Shown here piece by piece: positions 32,875 through 44,495 of a DNA stretch of 64,000 bases. Both the position numbers and the translations under genes were made by a program. The first letter of the stretch is position 1, and the number at the start of each line of letters is the position of its first letter. The notes under the pieces are model-generated. The model was given only the letters and a program-made list of their open reading frames with translations. It ran no database searches and was not told where the DNA came from. The DNA comes from Ophiostoma sp. CBS 140.51 (taxonomy: Eukaryota > Ascomycota > Sordariomycetes > Ophiostomatales > Ophiostomataceae): positions 310,001 through 374,000 of the forward strand of contig JANSLP010000008.1 in assembly GCA_029298735.1 (NCBI GenBank). The letters run 5' to 3'.

Positions 32875-33387
32875 GAGTGAATTCTGCTGATTACGGTGGT
32901 GTTTTTTGCGCATTTCTTTGGATATTATTCTTCCTCTACTTTTTTTTCATGCGTTTTTTTCATTTTTGTCTTTCAATTTTCATCCCTCGTATTATTCATT
33001 TTTGTTCGAGGTCTGCCTAGATACCTAGACTGTAATGATATCACATATTCAAACCTATTACTCTTCTTCCTTCAAAAATTCTATAAAACTTATCAACAGT
33101 TATCGTTCAAGATTCTCGAGTGTCCTCGTATCAAAGACTGATCTCATTGCACAGGGATACTGAATCTTCACATCCATCGTGTAAGAGATCGGCCCACTTA
33201 TAGCCATATTTGGCTAGCCCCACACAGTTTCTCAAACGGATTTCGGACTCCAAGTCCGTCCGCCGTCAGGATTTAACCTCCGTCTCCCCCGAATCGGACA
33301 CAAGGCCGCCGACCTCTTGCGGCGTCTTTTGGTCTTTCTTTATCATTATTCTCAAAAAGTACAGAAATACCATAGAGACCGCCTACC
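32875..33387. promoter_or_regulatory. Spacer upstream of cluster regulator
   Basis: 513 bases; AT-rich first half (SDR 3' UTR), then the palindromic element near 33250. No gene seen. Confidence 0.4.
33244..33258. promoter_or_regulatory. 15-bp palindrome CGGACTCCAAGTCCG
   Basis: CGG-N9-CCG inverted repeat 130 bases before the start codon of the Zn2Cys6 regulator; 14 of 15 bases match the element upstream of the SDR. The position suggests autoregulation, by inference. Confidence 0.5.
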
Positions 33388-35647
33388 ATGGAAAAGCGAG
33401 GTCCGACAGCGGGGTCTGGCAATTATGGCCAAGCCTGCATGCAGTGCTTCAAGGCCAAGTGCCGTTGCATTCCGCGTCCCGACGGCGGCGGGTGTGAGAG
33501 GTGAGTTCGGTCGCGCCTTCCTCAAATCGTGCGCTTTTATTTTTGATTGAAATTAAACTAATATATACGTACCTTCTTTAGATGTCTTCGGCTCAAGAAG
33601 CCATGCCAGCCGTCCAACTCAGTGCGCCGGCGCACTGCACCAAATGGCCAGACTGGTGCTGGCTCGGCTGAGATTGCCAAGCTGGAAGACCGCATCAACA
33701 CATTGACAACGATGCTTCAGTCGGTCATGGAAAAGACAGGTCTAGCAGCAGATGCTCCAACAGCCAAATCACAGGCTACCACTGCCACATTGCTCTCCGG
33801 CACAGAAACGGCAGGCGCAACCGAGAGTGCCGGACAAACCACAACGGGAAGCAGCGACGCAGCAAGCTTGTCCAGCATGTCCTTTGGTGACGGACTTGGG
33901 TCTGGCCCCTTTCCAACTCCTTTTCATACACCTCTTCCTGCTCGGCCACCACCACACCCACATCCATCGGACGTATCGCATCTCCATTCATCACCGCCGT
34001 CCGAGCCACCACTGTACGAGCTCTCACTCGACGAAGCTACGTGGTATCTGGAACGCTTCAACACACGTATGCTGCCACACTTTCCCTTTATTGTCCTGGA
34101 ACCAGATACGACTGTCGAGCAATTATGTCGAGACCGCCCACTGCTCATGCAGGCCATTGTCGCCGTCGCTACACCGTCGACCAAGCTCAAGGCCGAACGT
34201 GCTGAGAGACTCAAGCAGACTTTGACACGATGTGCTGTCATCGAGAACCAGTCAAACATCGATCTACTACTGGGAATACTCACTTATATCACATGGAGCA
34301 CCGATCCTTTCCAGCAAGCGGCCACCAACCTGTCACGCATGACTATGCTGGCCATCTCGCTAGTGTACGACCTGCAGCATGCAAGTCGCGTTCCACCCGC
34401 ACCCGATGCACAAGTCATTGCCATCATGACGCCCGGCTTTGAGCGTCCCGGTGGCAGTGGCATTGGACTCTGTGGTGCTGGTTTGTCGATGCAGTTGCCC
34501 ACTGTCCTGGAGCGGCAGCGTGCATTTCTGGCCTGCTTCGTGCTGAGTTCCATTGTGTCGTCGTCATTTGGGCGCATGGTGGCGCTAAAGTGGACGACGC
34601 AGATGGAAGAGGGATTACAGCTCGTTCAGAAAATGGCGAGCCAGGGATTGTGCCCATCGGACAGTAATTTTGCTGTGCAGGTTCGCCTTCAGATTGTCAT
34701 CCAGCGTGCCGCGCTGGTCCGTGAGCAGGTCGAGACGGACCGCTGCCTTGCTTCCACAAATACGACAACCACGCCTGTGTCAACCAATTTGTACATGAAA
34801 GTGCTCCAGGGACAGCTGAAGGACCTGCGCAACTCCTTTTCTCCAGACTTACAAAGAAGAGGTAACTTTCCGCGTCCTCTTGATATATTTAAAGACATTC
34901 TCCCGGATACTAACACGCCCAGATATGCTCCTTATCTACACCCATTACGCCGAGCTCTGTCTTAACGAGGTGACACGTCTCGCTAGCTCTGAAGCACCGC
35001 TTGCTCCGGCACCAGGTCAGACGGGACATGCAGTAGGTGCAAGTACAGGAACTAACGATACACTTCCTGCACTCGAACACATTGAGTGCTTGTGGCGCTC
35101 TGTCTACGCCATCAAGGCCTGGCTTGATGCTTACCAGGCCATCCCGCCGCTGACATATGTTGGTGTACCCTTTTTCTTTTGGTTCCAACTTGTGCGCTGC
35201 GTCGTCCTCCTGAAACACTTGGCCACCTTCAACGACCCGGCCTGGGACGGCCAAGCGGTACGGAACGCCGTCGATATGTCCACTATGCTCGAGTGGATGG
35301 CCGTCAAGGCCGAGATGGCAAGCAAAGAGGCTGGTGAACAGTCGGACGACGACCTGTTCCGGCGTGTGGGCAGCATGATGCGCAGCTCAATGGCTTGGAT
35401 GGCTGCCAAGCAGCGCGCTGCGGGCAATACAACACACGATGCTACACATACAAACCAGCCCCCGGTACAGCAGAGTCAATATGATACCGCTGGCGCTGAA
35501 ACTAGTGGAGACAGCACTGTCATAATCACAGATGCTGCGGAAGACGATCTGATGGTCCCAGTCGACCCTTCTTGGGCGGGGTCTTTTGGGATGACTGATG
35601 AGAACTGGATTGAAGAAATGTTTGGCTGGCCCATGGCGAGTATTTAA
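33388..35647 (+). CDS. Zn2Cys6 transcription factor, likely cluster regulator
   Basis: Exons 33388-33500, 33582-34861, 34923-35647 encode 705 residues. The zinc cluster is complete only after splicing: C17-x2-C20-x6-C27-x8-C36-x2-C39-x6-C46, with the first intron cutting between the fourth and fifth cysteines, a common position in fungal regulators. A short coiled-coil stretch (LEDRINTLTTMLQSVME, about residues 68-84) follows and would allow dimer formation. A Ser/Pro/His linker precedes the fungal-trans-like middle region (LERFNTRMLPHFPFIVLEP). The acidic C-terminus contains EDDLMVPVDPSW. It lies between the enzymes it may control and converges on the second monooxygenase with only 63 bases between stop codons. 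Confidence 0.87.
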
Positions 35648-35710
35648 TGGCAATAAAATCAATAACGATAGGTTAACATGATAGACTGGTACACACAACG
35701 CCTCAATGCC

Positions 35711-37478
35711 TCAATCTCCAACAATCATACTCACGGCCTTGGCAATGTCGGCGGCTGCGTTCTTATTCTTGTACATGTGCCGTTCCATTGCCTCGACTTC
35801 CTGCCACCGAGCATCTACGTCGTGCTCCAGCAGCCACCAGTTGATCGTAAAGCGCTCGCGGTACCGACGGATCCATCCCTCGTCGGTTTCCGCAGCAGAC
35901 ACGTACGCAAGGTCCACCTTGTCCATTTGAATCTGCTGCTCGACACGGTGCAAGAAGTGGCGTCGCGTCTCGTTGTAGAGGTGCAAAGAGTAGGGAACGT
36001 CGTATGCGGTACCAGACGTGGCAGTAGCCGAGTTGTGCGAGCGCCAAAGAGACAAGTACAGTGCCCGGACATCGCCAAATGCAAACGAGCAACCGGCACC
36101 ATATGCACCAGCAGTGGCTGAATTGTTAGCAAGGGTAGCAAGGGTTCCATGAAGCCGAAAAAGGTCGTTTTTATCAAAAGGGACTTACGATGAGCAGCAT
36201 CGCCGACAAAGGCGACGGCGTCGTCACGGATCAGATCGCGCATCCAGGGCGCGGCGTTTAGCGGGTAGGCATCGACACTCGGCAAGGCACGAATGACCTC
36301 GTTGATAATCGGGTCCCAGTCCCTAAAGTGCTCCAGCAGCCGGTCGATGCCTTCTTTGTCCATTGTGTGCTGCCAGCGCAACGTGTTGGCGTACTCTTCG
36401 GGCTCAGTAGCCATTGTGACGAACGAATAAACACCGGGCTCGAGCTTGGACAGAAAAACGACCTCACCATTCCGGCGCCACGAGGAAGTGTCGTTTGGAA
36501 GACCTTTAATGTGCTTAACAAGCTCCATGGGCACAATCTGCCGGTACGACACACGGCCGCGATACCGAACCTCGCTGTCTGGAAGATAGCCGCGCCGAAT
36601 TTTCTGGAGAAGCTTGTCAGAGAAAACCGAGTCAGACAACATAGTAGACGAACATCATACCGAGTACAAGCCATCTGCTGCAATGACCATATCTGTGTCT
36701 TCTGTTGAGCCGTCTTCGAAGAAAATGCGCATGCCGGTGGCTCCCTCATCGGCATTCTTCTCTACGCGCAGCACATGCTTTTCAAAGTGCATGATGCCTT
36801 TAGGGACGTCTTGCATGAGCACGTCATGAAGTGCCTGTCGACTGATGCGTCCCTCTTCCATGTAGCGCGGCGTGTGCGGTGACAGGGCGCAAGTCATAAT
36901 CTCGCCCGTACGCCAGAAGCGGTGGTTGATGCCCTCATAGCTGTCACCACGGTACAAGAGCTTTTGCATGCTCTCCCACCCAGCCGGTGATAGCATCCGA
37001 GACAATGACCGCATCGCCGAGACCATGACACCGATGAGTGCGCCGGCCTCACGAACCTTGCCGGCACGTTCACAAACCTTGAGCTCGACATCGGGCAAGC
37101 GTGATAGTGAGCCGGCAGCAGCTGCACCAGCCAGTCCGCCGCCAACGACTCTAGAACGGGGAGGTCAGACTTTGGTCCCAGTTTTGGGAACGTATTTTTG
37201 AGGAAAAAAGCGAACACGACATACATTATTTTCAGCTTTCTTTTGCCACTGGCTTCGGGCACACTGCCGGGGTAATGGCCGTCAATCGGATAGAATTTGT
37301 TGGGACGACCCTGACCAGCAAAAGGCGACGAGTACACTACTCCATTGCCGGAGAGCTTGATATTGGTCAGATCGTTTGTGATACTGTTGACTGCTCCATT
37401 TGTGACACCGTTTGTGCCGTTGATGGTGCCGTTTGTCACGATGTTGGTTGGCGCGGGGCCGTCGTTTGATGCTACCAT
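35711..37478 (-). CDS. FAD-dependent monooxygenase with Asn/Gly-rich N-terminus
   Basis: Second group A flavoprotein hydroxylase of the cluster. Exons 37478-37225, 37150-36661, 36603-36189, 36117-35711 give 521 residues; the three introns are 57-74 bp. After a non-conserved N-terminal 75 residues with a repeated NGT/TNG pattern comes the FAD fold IIVVGGGLAGAAAAGSL (about 82-98), then MVIAADGLYS and VGDAAHPTAGAYGAG, the FAD-phosphate-binding GD motif completed by splicing. The C-terminal 130 residues (WRSHNS... to MIVGD) resemble fungal phenol/aromatic hydroxylases of secondary metabolism. It is divergent from the acyltransferase-like gene. Substrate unknown. Confidence 0.87.
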
Positions 37479-38253
37479 GATGTAAGGGTGTTTTCTGTTC
37501 GTTCTTTTCTCCTTCTTTTTGGTGTTGTGTATTGATTTCAGATCTCCCAATACCAACACGACAAAGTAACAAATATATTGACGATTTTATGAGTGAGTTC
37601 AAAATCGCGTCGTGAACTTCACGGCTGCTGTAGCCGATCGCGCTGTCGAGGTGAGGCTGAAGCACGTATCACCAAGAGCTGTTTGAGATAAGAGTCGCAC
37701 CACCAATTGTCATGTGGAAGCGCTGTCAGGCTTTCTGTAGGCAGTGTGTACATCCGTCCCAAGGTTCAAAATTACTGTAAAAGTTGCCGAAAGCTATCAT
37801 ACAGCCTTGCTGGAGAAACTACGGAGTAGAGCTACATGAGGTTATCGAGAGCAAATGCAACAGACCTGGGTATCTGTGGACGGAAGCTGTCAAACCAAGG
37901 CTCGATTGCAAAAAGGGATTAGACCGGCGGAAGCATGGACATGTGGCATTGGTGGGCAACCGGCCTGACGGGTTGCATGGCGCCTGAAGCTAGTGACTGG
38001 ATGAGGATAAGGAGCATGGATGCCGGATATCTGTACACACACAGGGTTGGGGGTTGACAAGCCGCTGAAGAAGAAGAAAATTGATAAGTTGAAGCTGCCA
38101 CCGATAAAGATAGGATAGGAAAGCTTACAGAAAAGGCTGAGCTGTTCAAGAATGAAGTTGGTTGACAAGGCTGACAAACCTGATTTGCGGCTGTTCTTGT
38201 TATCCTTAGGCTGGACTGTGCTTTGAAAGTCAACGTGAAGTTGACGATACACG
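37479..38253. promoter_or_regulatory. Divergent promoter region, monooxygenase / IAT-like gene
   Basis: 775 bases between opposing start codons. A TACGGAGTA word occurs near 37822. The CGGACT-type palindrome seen elsewhere in the cluster was not found here. Confidence 0.4.
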
Positions 38254-39509
38254 ATGCTCGAGATTCACTGTTCTGGAGCACCGTATGAGGTACGCTATCG
38301 AGACGCAGTTGCTTCCACGCAAGCACACACAAAACACTAACAACTTCCTCAGGTCGGCTTGGAACATGGCCGGGCCGCACGGGCCCAGATTGAGAGCGGC
38401 ATCGCCTTCTATGCAGCTTTCTTTCGGTTGAAAACCGGAATGGACTGGCAGGCCACCACGGCTACTACTACCAAGTTCATGCCGCTGCTGAAAGCCGAGT
38501 GGTCGCATTTCGTCGAGGAAATGCAAGGTGGGATATTCTTCCGTGTGTTTTGTTGGAAGAAGTGACCATCTTTAACATCTCTAGGTATCGCCGATGGCGC
38601 ACAAGTACCATTTGACAATATCCTGACGCTCAATGTGCGTACCGAGATCTCTATGGGTCTGATGACCGACGGTTGCACGAGCCTGGCATGGAAGACACCG
38701 ACCGAGTGCTACATAGGGCAGAACTGGGATGTAAGCTGATGTACACGTTACCGACACGGTCGACGAACAAAATCTAACGTAGATCTTCGCAGTGGGAGCC
38801 GGCACAGGAGGCAAACTTGGTCGTCCTCCATATCCAAAGAGACCCAAAAGTTACGTCTCTGCCATCAATCTGCCAGGTCACAGAGGCTGGCATCATTGGC
38901 AAAATCGGTATCAATGCAGCCGGCGTTGGTGTCTGTCTCAATGCTGTCCGGGTCCGTGGTGTTGATTTTGGGCGGCTTCCGGGCCATTTGGCCTTGCGAG
39001 CTGTTCTCGATAGCACATCGCGTACAGACGCTCTGGCGACCCTGAAGAGATCGGGCGTGGCGGCAGCAATCCATATCCTTGTCGCAGATGCTACTGGTGC
39101 CACATCGATCGAGGCCAGCGCGCGCGATCTTGTCTTGCGTGACACAGATTTAGATGGACCACGGCTTGCACATTCCAACCACTTCTTGCATCCTCACGAT
39201 GAACGAGTGCCGCTCATGGTGACTCCAGACGAGTCGGTGCAGCGCGTGCAACGGGCGGCGGCGTTGATGGAGGCTGAAGCTGCAAGAGTCGACGGGCCTG
39301 GGCTGACGATGTTTGAGAAAATCTTGGAGGATGAAAACAATGGCCCATTGGGTATAAACAAAGCTGGTACGGACGCAGAGCCGCTTCGGACATTGTTCAG
39401 TATCGTCATGGATCTCGACAAACGAGTGGCCACGGCGCGGTTTGGTCGACCAACGGCACAATCGGAACGATTGTTGTTGTATCCTTGTGGGCGTGATGCG
39501 GGAAGATGA
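38254..39509 (+). CDS. Isopenicillin N acyltransferase-like Ntn hydrolase (C45 family)
   Basis: Member of the acyl-CoA:6-aminopenicillanate acyltransferase family, which forms or cleaves amide bonds after self-cleavage. Exons 38254-38289, 38353-38527, 38585-38730, 38793-39509 give 357 residues, equal to the known length of Penicillium PenDE. The self-processing site is visible as DGCTSLAW, with Gly100-Cys101 as the predicted cut (Gly102-Cys103 in PenDE), followed by GQNWDW, the family's oxyanion/active-site block. GKIGINAAGVGVCLNAV and the SNHFLHP motif (Asn near 290) also match. Unlike PenDE, its C-terminus (AGR) is not a canonical peroxisomal signal. Paralogues of PenDE are common in fungi that make no penicillin, so this is an amide-metabolising enzyme of unknown substrate. 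It is head-to-head with the second monooxygenase. Confidence 0.87.
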
Positions 39510-40878
39510 TTATGAATTGAAGACATAAATTTAGGCGCTACGTTTTGTTCATGACAACACGACGGTCGTTCCTTCTGCAATTTGACAGAAGTAAATGTAA
39601 AGGCAGGAGCACGCCTCCCCACAGTTCTCAAAGGTGACAACTCAGGAAGGAGGTACCTGAGCAAACAACAAAGATTTGCTTGAGGAAGGAGCTCAGTATT
39701 TGATGATAGCCCCTATTTCCAAATCACTCTGATTTTGAGCTCATATTGTTCCAGCCTCTTCCCTCATTTGATTGTGTTGAGTTTCGATCGACAACAAGTC
39801 GGTCGTTGTTGCGTTTTGTGTAAGTTAGAACACATTTCCTCATTCGGCAATAAAACTCACTTGGCAAAGGGTCCAATCTCAATCAGACAAGAAAACGAAT
39901 TATTGACGGCAATTTACAGCAATGACTATCACGAGCATCTACGAAAGATATGCAAAGTGCTCAGAGCAGCTTCATGTACCCTACTTCATTTACCACACTC
40001 CCTCTGTCCTGCCCATATCCGCTGGAAGGCACCCTAAAACAAACCAGACCTAGTGTCTCCCAAGCTTTAATAGCACCCAAAGCCGCCTGGTTCGTCGTTA
40101 TCATCACCACCGGTGATCCACCCCTGTCAAAAAGCTTAGTATATCCTTATCCTGCTTGTCGACCCACGTCCACGGCATGGCAGATACCGTTATCCTATCT
40201 CCCACATCTCGACCTGCCTCCAGACCTGGCAAACCCTCTTATGGGACAGACACCCGATCGCCGTCCAACGGGACACCGGCCCATACCCCAGCCTTTCCTT
40301 CCTTGGTATCTGACCAAGTTTTGCCCAGAGAGAACTGGCGTCCAGTCGCATGGCTGACCGGGGACGTGGTGGCACTAGGGGCGTTAGGGGCGTCTTGGGG
40401 GAAGGTCACATCCTATCTTGACAGCAATGAACATTGAAAACATGGGAACGTGTAATAGAGGCGACAAAGCATCTCTGATACTCTGGCTATTGTCCACAAC
40501 GACTTCTCTCGGTGTGGTTGATTGCTCACACTCACTTACACACATTCTCTCTATTACAATTTGACTATCTTTCAATTTTGGGCCTAACCACTACTTACAC
40601 GATTCTCATATGTTTCTACTCAAAAGATAGTCGATATCAACATAAACCAATTCAATAATGATTGTGTTACCTCGCGGTTGTATATAATCATCACGACGTG
40701 GAACCAGTTCCGAGAGCATGAGGCCGTCGATTAGTTGAAGAAGAAGTAGCAACATCAACAGACAGGTTATTTATCCATCTGACTTGTCTGCTTGGTTTTT
40801 CTTTTCTTTTTCTTTCTTCGTTTCCCCATCGACTTATTCCTCATTATTGTCTCTCTATATTCTCTGCAGCACATCAGC
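39510..40878. other. Intergenic, no gene seen
   Basis: 1.4 kb upstream of the transporter. Open frames near 39950-40440 have no recognisable domain. The last 120 bases are a pyrimidine-rich leader. Confidence 0.5.
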
Positions 40879-42445
40879 ATGGCGACTGAAGACACAAAAC
40901 AGGCCAAGACCATGGAGGAGGCGGTCAGTGGCCTCGCGACATCTGAGGAGGGCAGCACCAACATTGTCATCGACCCGGAGGTCGAGCGTCGCCTGGTTCG
41001 CAAGCTGGACATGTACATCCTGCCCGGTGTTTTTATCACGTACTTGTTCTCGTTTCTGGACCGCACGAACATTGGCAACGCAAAGACGGCGGGTATGACA
41101 ACAGATTTGCACCTCGTGGGCAACCAGATCAACAGTAAGTGATGCGACACGGCCCCAAAGAAATCAATACACATCTCTAACTTCATGTTTATAGTCGCTG
41201 TCTCCATCTTCTATGTTACATACATCATCTTTGAATTTCCCGGTGCCATTCTTATGAAGCGCATCGGCGCCAACCGGTTCAGTACGTATAATAGGAGATA
41301 CGCATGGAAATCGAAGTACCTTGGCTCCTTACTAACATCTTATAGTCAGCTTCTGTGTTTGTGCTTGGAGCCTCGTGACGGCCTTCTCTGGATTTGAAAA
41401 GACTGCCGGTGGTCTTATTGCCTGCCGGCTGTTGCTCGGCATGTGCGAGGCGGCTCTTCTTCCGTCCATCAACTTATACCTGGCCATGTTTTGGAAGCGC
41501 GAGGAGATTGCGAAGCGGTCCGCCGTCATCTTTGTCGCCCTGACCATGGCCGGCGCCTTTGGTGGCCTGTTTGCGTATGGCCTTCTACGCATCAACGTCA
41601 ACGGCTACGAGGGCTGGCGCTGGCTCTTTTTCATCGAGGGCGCCATTACCTTTGTCGTCGGCGTCGGTCTGTATTTTGCCTTCCCCGACTCGCCCGAAAA
41701 GGCCTACTTTTTGTCGCCCGAAGAGAAGAAGCTGGCACGGCTCCGTATTGATGTTGGCCCGCGTGAGGAGCAGATCGACTGGTCGCAGGTCAAGTCCGGC
41801 TTTACGTCGAGCTTGTGCTGGTTGTCGGGCTTCACGCAAATGTTTGCCGACGTCTACAACTACAGCATCAGCACGTTCCTCCCCACCGTCATCCAGGGCC
41901 TAGGCTACACGGGCCTCAAGATTCAGTACATGACCATCCCCATCTACATTGTCGGCTCCATTTGCATTTTCGCTTTTGCCGCCCTCTCCGACCGCATCCA
42001 ACGGCGTGCACCGATTATGCTAGGCTTCAGTCTGCTCACCATCGCGGGCTATGCAATCTTGCTCGGCACTGCCAACCATCATGCCGGCTACGCCGCATGC
42101 TACCTCATTGTTCTTGGCGGCAACGTTATCCCGTGTCTCAACATTATCTGGATCAACGGCAACTCGGCACCGCACTACAAACGGGCGACGGCACTGGCCA
42201 TGAACCAGATTGTCGGCAACATTGGTGGCATCGTCTCGGGTCAAATTTATCTTACGCGTGAGTCACCCCGCTATAAAACAGGCCAGGCTACTGCGCTCTC
42301 GTGCTGCATCGCATCGTGGATCTGCACGTGGCTGCAGCTCTGGCTCCTGAACAAGAAGAACAAGGACAAAGCGCGCAAGGTGGCTGCGGGTGGAGTGGAC
42401 ACGGGCCTGGGCGACGAAAGTATCCATTTTAAGTACCAGTTGTAG
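40879..42445 (+). CDS. MFS transporter, anion:cation symporter (allantoate/nicotinate permease) type
   Basis: Plasma-membrane transporter of 480 residues with about 12 membrane segments. Exons 40879-41134, 41195-41281, 41346-42445. The first helix begins at MYILPGVFITYLFSFLDRTNIGNAK, the hallmark of the Dal5/Tna1/Vht1-type subfamily that imports organic anions and vitamins. Other marks are RLLLGMCEAALLPS, YEGWRWLFFIEG, FPDSPEKAYFL and a central loop with PREEQIDWSQVKSG. The C-terminal tail is short and charged. As the last gene of the cluster it could import the substrate of the monooxygenases or export a product; members normally act in uptake. No CGGACT palindrome was found upstream. Confidence 0.88.
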
Positions 42446-42773
42446 GGGTAGATGATGGGAAGAGGAAGTGATGAGAGGTGTGCTAGCTTTGTGTCCGGAT
42501 CGTTGCAAGGGAAGAAACAATAGAATGCAAGTTGACTATATACTTTTTCCTATAAGAAGCCAATTCTTCGTTGCAACCCGAAAATACAGTACTATACAGT
42601 GTATGGCTGATTGCTTGCCATGGTCGCTAAAGGATTGCCCAAAAATAACATCCAGTCGTTTACCAAAAAAAAAAAAAAAGAAAACCGTTAGAGTGAAAAG
42701 AATTGCCGGGTAAGTATCATCGCAACTCCAAAAACTCCTGCCCCTGCCCCTACTCCTAGCCGCTGAACAACTC
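42446..42773. other. Convergent spacer with A15 tract
   Basis: 328 bases between two convergent genes; contains an uninterrupted run of 15 A at 42665-42679. No gene seen. Confidence 0.6.
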
Positions 42774-44137
42774 TTACACATCGTACTTCAGACTGTCCTT
42801 ATCAGTCACCATCGCAAATTCGCTCGTCATGATTATGCCCTTGGCTGGCACGGGACCCTTGCTGCCCTGTTGGCCCGTTGCGTATGCCTGTGACTGCTGG
42901 ATGTTGTCCATGCGGATGCCCCGTACAATGTGCTCCTCGCTGTCATTGTCAAAGGTTGGGTTGCTGGTGTTGTCGGCACCCCCGTTCGTTGTGTGTCGGT
43001 TGCGACTGTAGCCTGTGCCGCCGTTGGTGCCGCCGCCGCCGCCAATGGTGCGGAAGCCCGTGGAGCCGCCATTTTTGTACTTGTTGTCGGTCGAGGCCAT
43101 GACGCTGCCAAAGATGGGCTGGAGCAGTTGCCGCATCAGATGGAAGACCATGGGTAGGTTGGTAATGACGACGGACACGAAAGCCTCGCGTGTGCCCCAG
43201 GAGCCGGCCTCTTGGGCGCCGTTGATTTGATCGGTCATGGTAAAGACGGTTTTCAGCAGGGAGCAGACAAGGACAAAGATGCCGGCGCCGAGGACGACGC
43301 TGGAGGCGACTTTCTTAATAGTGGAAAGGCGGGTGCTCCAGAGCATAGGCAGAGGGATCATGATGAGGTAAATGTCCATAATGATACTGGAGGTGAAGGT
43401 GACCCAGACGACGGGGAGGGAGATGGCGGCCTGGCAGGAGTCTGAAGATGTTAGGGAAAACGTGACATAAATCGACAAAATAGATGGAAAAGGGAGGCCA
43501 CTCACTGCCCGGGTTGGGGTTGATTTGAAAATAATTTTGAAACGGGTGGCAGGCACTGTACATGGTGATGACCGATGCCAGCAGTGTGGAAACAGCAAGA
43601 CCGAAGCCAATTGGAATCCGGATACGAAAATTGGTTGTAAGGCCCTCCTGCAGATCTGTTAGCATTATTTGGAAGGAAGCCTCGAAAGTCCGGGAGAAGA
43701 ACACTCACCGTCAAGCGTCTGTAAAAGAAGAGCATGCAGACTCGTAAAAAGAAAATTAAAATCATGTACGTCGTCCAGCCGGCCACCTGGATCTTGCTGC
43801 CCATCACTCGGTTGTGATACTCGACCGACGTGGGCGACAGCGATGCGCGCTCCTCGTCCGTCATGCTGTTGTTGGCGATGCCTCCATAGACGTTGACGTC
43901 GAAAAACGCAAGGGTTGACTGGGCTGTATAGAAAATGATGGCCACCCAGATGAGGCCGTCGTCAGGTGATAATTCAGTAAAGCCCACGGCCCGGACGCGG
44001 GCAATGGTCCGGACAATCGTAAAGAGGACACCGAAAGAGTAGAGCGTCCAGACCTCAGTGTTGAAAGCGTAAAGCGCGGCGGCCTGGGCGGCGGCCGCAG
44101 CCTGAGCTGCCGCAGCCGCCGTTGCGTTTGTCGACAT
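42774..44137 (-). CDS. PTH11-like rhodopsin-domain membrane protein
   Basis: Seven-helix fungal membrane protein of the Fung_rhodopsin/PTH11-related group; some members act as surface-sensing receptors. Exons 44137-43709, 43647-43506, 43441-42774 (introns 61 and 64 bp) give 412 residues. An Ala-rich N-terminus precedes the helices; typical marks are TIVRTIARVRAVGFTELSPDDGLIWVA (TM2 and loop), a conserved C in HPFQNYFQ...NSCQ, DIYLIMIPLPMLW and a last helix near SVVITNLPMVFHLMRQLL. The cytosolic C-terminal tail is Gly/Asn/Thr-rich. It has no CFEM domain, unlike Pth11 itself. It converges on the MFS gene. Confidence 0.85.
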
Positions 44138-44481
44138 CGAGACGGGGTAGTAGGCGAGAGAAACCAGAAGAGAAGAGACGACAGGTCACAGCCGATGTGG
44201 TGGAGGGAAACGATTGTTGGCTGTGAGCATGCAGTGATACTGCTGTTCGGGACCGAAGAGAAAAAGAAAAAAAACCTCGAGGAGGGAGTCAAATGCCGAA
44301 AAAGGAGACACAGCAGACGGGGCCATCTAAATAATCACAGACTCGAAAAGAATCACAGGACAAGTCGGCGTGGACAGCCTCATGGAACCTGGCAATTCCT
44401 GCTGGCAAAACAAGAACAAAAAAAGGAAGGAAAGAGACCGAGACCGTGTCTGTGCCAGAGTTGTCTGTGAGTATCAACGAC

Positions 44482-44495
44482 ACGGAGTACTCCGT
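44482..44495. repeat. Palindrome ACGGAGTACTCCGT
   Basis: Perfect 14-bp palindrome. Related words occur at 46266-46274 (TACTCCGTA), near 37822 (TACGGAGTA), 45970, 46482 and 46559. Confidence 0.7.
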
